Assembly (NCBI RefSeq): GCF_002776525.5
Contig: NC_045436.1
Location: 159,817,783 to 159,881,782 of the forward strand
DNA: 64,000 bases
Source: Piliocolobus tephrosceles
Lineage: Eukaryota; Chordata; Mammalia; Primates; Cercopithecidae
Direction: 5' to 3'
Shown here: positions 56,206 through 64,000 of the stretch, piece after piece
Layout: each line of letters starts with the position of its first letter
Numbering within the stretch: position 1 is the stretch's first letter
Made by a program: the position numbers and the translations under genes
The notes under the pieces: generated by a model
Seen by the model: only the letters and a program-made list of their open reading frames with translations
The model's database searches: none
Told to the model about the DNA's origin: nothing

Positions 56206-56726
56206 CAAAAAACAAAACTCAACCAACAGAAACATCAGGAAACCTCATCCATCCAGAACAATGCAAAAACAGAAAGCAAATACCAAAAAACCTCAAGGCA
56301 GCCAAAACATCACAAAAACACTGTAATTTATCCATACCAGAGCCTCTAAACCCACACTAAAAGCATTTGCTTTCATTTGATGCCAGATTCCAGCATTTTG
56401 GCTAACTGCTTTCCAATCTCACTGCAGACTAGAAAGAGCAAATCAGAGGAAGTCAGAATCTGCTCTCTACAGCTGTGAGACAGGGCAGAGATAAGAAAAC
56501 CAGAAAAGCCAGTAATCTCACAAGCACAGCAATGTCCCCCATCACAGAATGAAGGGGTAACTGTCTGACCCACCCCAACAGCCCTTAGGCACAACTGTAC
56601 AATAACAATAAGCCCAAGTCATAAAGAGAAGACTAAATTATATTTAACATCTTTTATTTAAGGCAGATATGCCATGTGGATTACATTTCAGAAAAACAGT
56701 TAAAATATAAAATGGAGATGCCTTGT
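55126..56726. other. Unique sequence with an orphan poly(A)
   Basis: An A33 run at 56171-56203 is not attached to an Alu. Upstream 'gaaaaataaaggggg' (55980) holds an AATAAA, but I cannot name a source transcript. A 91-codon frame at 55373 has no domain. Confidence 0.4.
56171..56203. repeat. Poly(A) tract, 33 As
   Basis: Pure A run followed by 'cccaaaaaacaaaactcaac'. No recognisable SINE or LINE body on either side. Confidence 0.95.
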
Positions 56727-57136
56727 TGCTGTGTATTGAATGTGCCTCCTAGGGTTCATGTGCTGGAAACTCAGTCCCCAGTGCAACAGTGTTGAGAGGT
56801 GGGACTTTTAAAGAGGTGATTAGGCAGAGCCCTCATGAATGGATTAATGCCATTATCAAGGGAGTGGGTTAGTTATCTTGGGAGTGGGTTAGTTATCTTG
56901 GGAGTGGGTTCCTCATAAAATGATGAGTTTGGCCCCCTTCTCTGTCCCCCACCCAAATTCTCTTGCCCTTTTGCCTTCATGATGGGATGATATACAGCAG
57001 GGGGCTTTCACCAGATGCTGGCCCCTCAATCTTGGACTTCCCAGCCTCCAGAACTTTGAGCCAAATTAATTTCTGTTCATTATAAATTACCCAGTCCCAG
57101 GTATTCTGTTATAGCAGCACAACATGAACTAAGACA
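56727..57136 (+). mobile_element. MSTA-like MaLR solo LTR
   Basis: 'gttgagaggtgggactttta', 'gagccctcatgaatggatta', 'ccagcctccagaactttgag', 'agcagcacaacatgaactaa'. A perfect 5-bp duplication CTTGT flanks it (56722-56726 and 57137-57141). A 20-bp unit ('gggagtgggttagttatctt') is tandemly repeated at 56860-56907. Confidence 0.95.
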
Positions 57137-57141
57137 CTTGT

Positions 57142-57560
57142 CAATACTTTTTTGATTGCAAGTGACAAAAATTCCAAATTGGTACAAAAAGGGACCTTAT
57201 TGACTTTGTTTTTAAATTCAGAGGTATCTTTGCTTCGGACACAAGTGAATCCAGGAGGCCTGAATATCTCCCTTCTACTTTGATATTAGTCTCAAACTAG
57301 CTGTGCCCTCATGGTGGCAAGATGGCTGCCAACAGCTCCAAATTTTGGTGAACAAGAGCTCCTCCAGTCTGACCACAAAGCCAGCAGGCAACATTAACTC
57401 TAGCTAGACCTGATTAGCTTGGTTTGGGTCACATGCTCATCCTGGATCCAATCCATATGGGCAGGAGTCTGCACAGTATTCTGATTGGCCAAACTTGGAC
57501 CACATGCTTCTTCCTGGAGCATGGGGTGAAGTCAGCTCCACCCAAGCAGGGAGATAGAAT
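57142..57560. repeat. Old unnamed interspersed repeat, copy 2
   Basis: 'gattgcaagtgacaaaaatt', 'gtggcaagatggctgccaac', 'attctgattggccaaacttg', 'catgcttcttcctggagcat'. Resembles 14165-14640. The MSTA inserted at its left edge. Confidence 0.5.
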
Positions 57561-57738
57561 GGGTCAGGGATGAGCAAAAGTGGGAGTGGAGGGTAGAAGT
57601 AGATGTGACCATGAAAGAGGGAAAAAGATGTTGGGCACAGAGAGCTGAAAAATGTCTACCAGGACAGGCCAATCCTGTGACTATCTAGGATACCCAGCAT
57701 GACTCTTTCTTGAAGGTTCTGGGTATAATTACTTTTAC

Positions 57739-58058
57739 TGATTTTTTTCTTTCTTTCTTTTTTCGTGAGACAGAGTTTTGCTCTGTTGCCCAGGCTGGAG
57801 TGCGATGGCATGATCTTGGCTCACTGCAACTTCTGCCTCCCGGGTTAAAGCAATTTTCCTGCCTCTGCCTCCCAAGTAGCTGGGATTGCAGGTGCCTGCC
57901 ACCATGCCCAGCTAACTTTTTTTTTTTTGGTATTTTTAGTAGAGATGGAGTTTCATCATGTTGGCCAGTCTGGTCTTGAACTCTTGACCTCAAGTGATCT
58001 GCCTGCCTCGGCCTCCCAAAGTACTGGGATTATAGGCGTGAGCCACCACGCCCAGCCC
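57739..58058 (-). mobile_element. AluS SINE, antisense
   Basis: CTTT-rich tail, 'gagacagagttttgctctgt', ending 'gagccaccacgcccagcc'. Confidence 0.95.
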
Positions 58059-59594
58059 TTTTTTAGGTTGATTTTCATCAATCAATTTTGAGATTGATTA
58101 AACACAGTAAATGTTTAAGTAGATGAGTTAATGAATGAAAAAGTATTTGGTAATGTTTTGAGATCCCTAACACTGTACAACACACACATGTACATGTAAA
58201 CATACTTTTAGGAGTAGTTAGGATATATGCACATCATTATAAATAATACATACTTATTTAAAAATATTTTAAAAGAAAATATGTACAAGTAAAATTTAAA
58301 CATAATTTTAAATGACTCTCATAGATCATCAAACACATTTACCATAGTTCTAGACTTAAATGTTTCCAAATTGTTGTTAGTATCCTGTGATGAACATCTT
58401 TGTACACAGTTTTTTTTTTTTTTTAAAAAAAAAGATTATCAATTTATGAAACAGCCTCAGAAGTGAAAAAAATGTGGACATTTTAAGACCACTGACAAGG
58501 ATATAATTACTTTTTTCATTTCATGTTTGATTGTGACGATAAAAAATGATCGTGACTCTGGAGCTTTTAATCATATGAGTAAACACCCTTTTTTGCACCA
58601 TTTGGGGTTGCATTTTCTATCACTTGCAACCAAAAGAGTCTGGAAAACACCTGATTGTTTGGTATCTTATTGTAGTCATGTGTGGTGACAGAGAGACTCC
58701 TAGGGAGAGGAGAAGACTTTGGAGTCTCTATATTCAGCTTCCTCGGGTCTCCTGGGGAGCAGTGACTCCTTGTTTCTTCTCAGCGTGCTCAGGTGATTAC
58801 CGCTGGAGGACCACCACTAAGCAGAGCCGAAGCGTTTAAGAGTGAGGGTCACCCAGGTGCTACCATCAGCTGGCGATCCCAGGAAGGATGACCTGGCTGC
58901 CATCTCCTGGCTGAGATCCCGGCTCCAGGGAGGAGAGCGCCCTGGAGAGTGAATGCCACCCCCAGGCATGGTCCATGGATCAGCACTGCAGCCTCCTGGG
59001 TGCTCCACTTGTCTTCCCATGCACAGAGGACGCAATGAGTTCTACGCTTTATTACCAACAGGTAGAATGAATGGCAGAAGGCCTCACTGCACCAGCAGGT
59101 CTCACGGCACACAGCAGGTGTGAGTGAAGCCCAGAAGACTGAAACCGCATGTCCATGAAGTCCCGCCCAGGGCTAAGACACAAGGGGTTTTCATCTGCTG
59201 ATGCTTCAGAACACAGGAGCCTCTGGGAGGCAGGGAACTCTTTCAGTCGGCTGAGCACACAGGACTTGTGAGCCTCGGACTGGCGTGGACCCGGAAACAC
59301 CGTCTGGAATCCATCCTTGAGGTTAGTGCTTCTCAAACTACCTGGGCCCGAGCACAGTTTTGTTTGTTTCTAGCTACCAATCCATGGTGGACCGTTGTAA
59401 AATTTACTAAAAAGTAATGTTATTAGAAATTTGACAATATAAAAAAAAAAAAAAAAAAAAAAGGAGGCCTGAGTGTTGCTCTATCAGATTCAAAATTTCT
59501 AAATGCTTATGCTTCATTTCTGTATTTAGCTCTTTGTGGACAGTTAACAAACAGCCTTGAACTGTTCCAGCTACCATTAGAACTGCTCTGGGGA
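58059..59594. other. AT-rich sequence, then unique sequence
   Basis: 58059-58620 is AT-rich and may be old L1 3' UTR. T16 followed by A9 at 58410-58434 could fold back. 58620-59330 is unique. 59320-59440 may be a DNA-transposon end ('gtgcttctcaaactacctgg') followed by an A22 run. No gene recognised. Confidence 0.4.
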
Positions 59595-59900
59595 GGCCGG
59601 GCGCGGTGGCTCAAGCCTGTAATTCCAGCACTTTGGGAGGCCGAGACGGGCGGATCATGAGGTCAGGAGATCGAGACCATCCTGGCTAACACGGTGAAAC
59701 CCCGTCTCTACTAAAAAAAAAAATACAAAAAACTAGCCGGGCGAGGTGGCGGGCGCCTGTAGTCCCAGCTATTTGGGAGGCTGAGGCAGGAGAATGGCGT
59801 AAACCCGGGAGGCGGAGCTTGCAGTGAGCTGAGATCCGGCCACTGCACTCCAGCCTGGGCCACAGAGCGAGACTCCGTCTCAAAAAAAAAAAAGAAAAAA
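59595..59900 (+). mobile_element. AluY with Old World monkey-type changes
   Basis: 'ggctcaagcctgtaattcc', 'actagccgggcgaggtggcg', 'gaatggcgtaaacccggga', 'gagatccggccactgcactc'. A perfect 16-bp duplication AGAACTGCTCTGGGGA flanks it (59579-59594 and 59901-59916). Confidence 0.98.
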
Positions 59901-59916
59901 AGAACTGCTCTGGGGA

Positions 59917-60532
59917 AAGCATGCTGGCTTTGTTTTAAAGTTTTCAGAACACTTTCTACTTAAAATGCTTCATGTCTCCTAAGTTAAGTAAGAAATACCA
60001 GCTTGACATTTAAGGGAGTCTGCCACATGTCCTAAACTACATTGCCTTCCTCCATTCACTCATTCTTTCAGTTGATCATTTAATCATTCCATCCCTCCAA
60101 ATACTGACCAAGTGCCCACTCTACACCAAGTCTACACCAGGTGGCAGGATACAGCGGTGCACAGGACAGGTAAAGCCCACGGTATAGTGATCTCCCCATC
60201 CACACCCACATCCAAACCAAAGCACCTCTCAAATTCTGCACTTTAGTCACCCACTGGATGTCTGAATCTCATTTCCCATAGCTCTGTTCGTGTCAGCTCT
60301 CCATCTATGATTGGCTGTCATTTATCTGGCCCTGCCATGTTCCAGATACTATAATAGGCACCTTACATACAGTATTCCTAATTTTCCCCCCAAATCTACA
60401 TGATCTTACCATCCTTCCTGCCACTGAACGGCAACATGGAAAGTTCCCTGATATTACAATTAGATGCAACCTCTTTTTCTTCTAAAATGTATCTCTGGAC
60501 TTTTTTTCTTCTTCTTCATTTCTTTGTCTTTT
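59917..60532. other. Unique with L2 and MIR fragments
   Basis: 60055-60185 is antisense L2-like ('actgaccaagtgcccactct'). 60320-60420 is antisense MIR-like ('tgttccagatactataatag'). Nothing else recognised. Confidence 0.45.
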
Positions 60533-60815
60533 CTTTATGAGACAGGGTCTTGCTGTGTCGCTCAGGCTGGAGTGTAGTAGCGTGATCTCAGCTCACTGAA
60601 ACCTCTGTCTCCCAGGCTCAAGCGATCCTCCCACCTCAGCCTCCCAAGTAGGTGGGACTACAGGCCCATGCCACCAACCTTGGCTAATTTTTTTTGTATT
60701 TTTCAGAGATGCGGTTTTGCCATTTGCCTAGGCTGGTCTCGAGCTCCTGAGCTCAAGCCATCTGCCTACCTCCCAAAGTGCTGAGATTACAGGCATGAGA
60801 CACGGTGCCCAGCCT
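60533..60815 (-). mobile_element. Alu SINE, antisense
   Basis: 'gagacagggtcttgctgtgt', 'gtaggtgggactacaggccc', ending 'gagacacggtgcccagcct'. Diverged. Confidence 0.93.
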
Positions 60816-60829
60816 CTGCACTTAAAAAC

Positions 60830-61650
60830 AAAAACAAAAAACCAAACTTTTTTACTGAAGTGCAACATATATTTAGAAAAGTAAACATATTTGTACATTT
60901 CAATGAATATTCAGAAACTCAACACACCAATGTAACCTGCACCTAGGTTAAAAAAATAGAACCCAACAGCACCCTGAACCCCTGCTTGTGCCCCTTCCCA
61001 GTCCCTACCCGTCCCTCCCTGGCAAGGGAGTGGCAAGAAGAGTCACTATCCTGCCAGGCACAGTGGCTCATGTCTGTAATCCCAGCACTTTGGGAGGCCA
61101 GGGAGGGTGGATCACAAGGTCAGGAGTTTGACACTAGCCTGGCCAATATGATGAAACCCTGTTTCTACTAAAAACACAAAAAAGTAGCCGGGTGTGGTGG
61201 TGCATGCCTGTAGTCCCAGCTACTCCAGCCTGGGTGACAGAGTGAGACTCTGTCTCAAAAGAAAAAAAAAAAAAAAAAACAGAAGAACCACTACCCTGAC
61301 CCCTACCTGTAGGGTTTAATTTTGCCTGTTTTCATTCATCTAACTAGAACCTAAAAGTATGTACTCTTGCAACTGGCTTAGTTTATTCAGTATTGTTGGT
61401 GAGATTGTATTGTTCATTCTCACTGTTGTATCCTATTCCATCCTGTGAATACATCAGTTTCTTCATACATTGTATTGCTGATGGGCATTTGGGTAGCCTC
61501 CAGTGCTGCCATGAACATTCTAGAACATGTCTTTTGGTAAACTTGTGGATGCACTCTTGCTGCATAGCCAGAAGCAGGACTGCAGGAACATGGGGTTTGC
61601 CTATGTCCAGTGTTAGTTGATACTCTGACCTCTTTAAAGGCACTTTTAGT
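60830..61650 (-). mobile_element. L1M 3' region, antisense, split by an Alu
   Basis: 'cttttttactgaagtgcaac', 'ctcaacacaccaatgtaacc', then after the Alu 'actggcttagtttattcagt', 'gtatcctattccatcctgtg', 'attgctgatgggcatttggg', 'gaagcaggactgcaggaaca'. Confidence 0.85.
61052..61280 (+). mobile_element. Alu SINE with a right-arm deletion
   Basis: The sequence jumps from 'gtagtcccagctact' to 'ccagcctgggtgacag', losing most of the right arm. Flanks 'agaagagtcactatcctg' (61035) and 'agaagaaccactaccctg' (61281) form the duplication. Confidence 0.93.
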
Positions 61651-61918
61651 ATTCTACATTACGTTAATCGTTATTTGTGAACTTATTTCATTTTCCTTAC
61701 CAGAGTGTAAGTGATTATTTTAGTGAATATATATTATTTATGCCCTGCCTCATTTTAAAATAAGGAGTCTAACATGCAATATAAGATAGAAAACTGAAGT
61801 GAAAAGCAGGAAGGAAAATAAGGGCGGGAGGTGGGGTTTGGGGGCTGAAGTGAATGTAAGGTAATGGCCAAGATACATTCCACAAGGTCTTCAACATTTT
61901 TTAAAAAGCTGGTCTGCA
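61651..61918. other. AT-rich sequence
   Basis: No gene or repeat recognised. Confidence 0.4.
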
Positions 61919-62233
61919 GGCTGGGTGCAGTGGCTCACACCTGTCATCCCAGCACTTCGGGAGGCCAAAACAACAGGCAGATGGTTTGAACCCAAGTTTG
62001 ATATCAGCCTGGTCAACATGGTGAAACCATCTCTACGAAAAATTAAAAACAAAAAAAAAATTTACCCATGTGTGGTGGTGCAAGCCTGTAGTCCCAGCTC
62101 CCTGGAAGAATGAGGTGGGAGGATCACTTGGGCCTGGGAAGTCTAGGCTGAAGTGAGCCATGATTGAGCCACTGTACTCTAGCCTTGGTGACAGAGTAAG
62201 ACCCTGTCTCAATAAAAATAAATAAAAATAAAA
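61919..62233 (+). mobile_element. AluJ SINE
   Basis: 'ggctgggtgcagtggctcac', 'gcctgggaagtctaggctga', A-rich tail of AAATA units. Diverged. Confidence 0.92.
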
Positions 62234-62590
62234 GCTAATCTATAAATGTGGTTGAGCTTCCTGACAGCCAGTACAAAGAGAGAACCAAGTTACACAATTA
62301 AATCTCACAAGAGAAAAGTCCCAACTATTCAGCAATGTTGCTATTTCTGGTTCTGAGATTTAAAAATGTAAATTCAAGTATTCCTAAAGGGGATGTTATT
62401 TGACATTGAAAATGAAGATCCCGACTTCATTGCAGTAATAGCAGTTAGAAACTTTAGTTTCTCTCCTCCGCTTCTAACCACCCTGAATATGGACATGCCC
62501 AAGCACAGTTCATTACAAGTAGCTCCTTAAAGGAATCAACACAATCCAGATACACAATTCTCAAAAGTCCTGACTACAGAGGGAAAAAAA
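62234..62590. other. Unique sequence
   Basis: No gene or repeat recognised. Confidence 0.4.
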
Positions 62591-63066
62591 GTGGGTTCAA
62601 AGTGTGGTCCAGGGACCACTAGGGGTCTCTGAAACATTTCCAGGGGGTCTGTATGGTCAAAACTATTTTTAGAAAACTACTAAAGCTTTTTTGCCCTTTT
62701 TACACCCGTCCTTTTGTGGATGTGCACAGAGGAGTTTTCCAGAGGCCACGTGATGTGTGATACAGCAACAGATCGAATGCAGAAGCAGATGTGAGAATCC
62801 AGTTATTCCTGTTAAGCCAGACATTAAGGAGATTTGCAAGTTATTTTTTGTCTTGGAAAATAAGTTTTTCACACAAAAATGTCATATTAACCTATAAGTT
62901 TGTTATTAATATTTTGAAGTGACTTAATAAACATTTCTCAAATTTGTTTTAATTTCGAATACAGTAAGTATCTATAGATGTAACCCACCTAAACAGAATC
63001 ACTTTGGACTTCCTGATTTTTAAGAGTGTAAAGGTGTCCTGAGAGTAAAAAGTTTAAGAATCTCTG
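62591..63066. mobile_element. hAT-Charlie-like DNA transposon remnant
   Basis: Left 'gggttcaaagtgtggtccag' and right 'gtaaaaagtttaagaatctc' are roughly inverted hAT-type ends. The interior has 'gtatggtcaaaactattttt', 'gaggagttttccagaggcca' and 'tagatgtaacccacctaaac'. Non-autonomous; no transposase frame. Confidence 0.7.
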
Positions 63067-64000
63067 ACACAAAGATTTCCCCCAAAAGTTGCTGCTTGTT
63101 CCCAACTTCCAAGAGATAATCTAAAAAAACTGTCCTGTGATCAAATATATTTGGGAAATGTTATGCCTTTCTTGGAAATCAGAAAAATTAGAAGCAAATA
63201 AACATAATCAACTTTAACTCTGTTTCCTAAACGGATTTGACTAAGGACCCCCTCTTTCAAGCGCTCTGTCATCATCTTGGGGGCACACCTGGGAAACTCA
63301 TGGATAAATCGCAAGGCCCTCTGTCAGTCCTCATAAATAGCATCTCTTACAACTTGGCCTCTGTCACGTGTGGACAGCAGAGAGTCTGAAGTTAACATCT
63401 CTGGCAACATGAAGAGTGATCCTTTTATAAACGTCAAGGCGACTGAGCAGGACAGACAGCCCCTTTATCTCTGCAAAGAGGTGAGCTGAGGGCAGGAACA
63501 GGCCCGGGACAAAGACTCCACTCAGGAGATAAATCTGGGTCTGTTCCATCTAAGACAGTCAATTGAGTCCCCATAGTTCTTCTCTACAGAACTCAGACAC
63601 AGTCATCTTAGCCTGGACATCTTCCAAAGCAGATGGTACCACATGCTCGTTTCCGTCATAAAGAAATCTCAATCATGCTCCCACAGAATGTTTGACTCTA
63701 AGTTATATAACTTCCTGGTGCCCTTTCCAAAAAAAAAAAAAAGAAATGGTCAAATGTACCACTCAGGAGTCAACTTCTTTTACTGGATTGTGAACTGTGA
63801 ACTGTAAGTCAATTAAATGTTAGGGAATGCCTACCAAAAATGTTGACTTTGGTTTTAGAACTATCAACCTTATGTCTTCTTGACAGTAATTACATAATTG
63901 GGCCAGCTGTCTGTTAAAAAAACTCCAGGTTCACAATAATAAAATTATGTCATCAGGCAGCTCATAGAGAGCCTACAGTAAGATGCAAGACAGTCCAATG
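63067..64000. other. Unique sequence at window edge
   Basis: No repeat recognised. A 26-codon frame from ATG 63409 runs into 'gaggtgagctga' at 63478, which looks like a splice donor, but nothing else supports an exon. An A14 run lies at about 63729. The region continues beyond the window. Confidence 0.4.

Noticed and set aside
63409..63489. Short frame ending at a splice-donor-like 'gaggtgagc'
   Set aside because: A single donor-like match with 26 codons is expected by chance. No acceptor, homology or conservation can be shown.
1..64000. tRNA, rRNA, snRNA, CRISPR, operon or phage features
   Set aside because: I scanned for cloverleaf, U6/Y RNA and repeat-spacer patterns and saw none. The DNA is primate nuclear sequence.

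Overview
This window is primate nuclear DNA, most likely from an Old World monkey (Cercopithecidae: macaque, baboon, vervet or a relative). The order is clear from about 36 Alu elements. The family is inferred from three young AluY copies (starting at 20184, 23434 and 59595). These carry changes that I associate with cercopithecid AluY subfamilies and not with human AluY: 'ctcaagcctg' near the start, 'actagccgggcga' in the middle, and 'gagatccggccactgc' in the right arm of the two younger copies.

I find no protein-coding exon, intact gene, rRNA, tRNA, CRISPR array or operon that I can support. The open reading frames are short and are mostly antisense Alu, L2 or LTR sequence, or chance. The window reads as intergenic or deep-intronic DNA made of nested transposable elements from several ages: MIR and L2 (oldest), MER5A/MER20/MER1/Tigger DNA transposons, MaLR (MLT1, MST) and ERVL (MLT2) LTRs, L1M/HAL1 fragments, solo LTRs of an HML (HERV-K-like) group and of two ERV1-type groups, and AluJ, AluS and AluY.

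Layout. 1-5 kb: an MLT1 split by an Alu, an Alu with a fold-back insertion, and an HML-type solo LTR with a perfect 6-bp duplication inside an L2. 5-19 kb: Alus, MIRs and L2s, with a 2.3-kb repeat-poor block at 6.5-8.8 kb that holds a CTCF-like motif, a tail-to-tail Alu pair at 12.6-13.2 kb, and a second repeat-poor block at 17.3-18.6 kb. 19.5-21 kb: an MLT1 holding a solo LTR, an AluY and an AluJ. 21-29 kb: MIRs, AluY, a 26-bp Alu remnant, and antisense L2. 28.8-34.3 kb: an MLT1 holding an antisense solo LTR, a long HAL1/L1M stretch, and a near-complete Tigger1 holding a MER1 and an AluJ. 35-44 kb: MER5A, MER20, MLT2, an unassigned LTR and antisense MLT1s. 44-47 kb: a direct duplication of about 346 bp whose copies are 2.5 kb apart. 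47-64 kb: L1M, L2, MaLR, MST, Alu and a hAT element.

No set of genes works together here. What the sequence records is the order of insertions, readable from target-site duplications and from which element interrupts which. Possible regulatory content (the CTCF-like site and several repeat-poor blocks) is prediction only.
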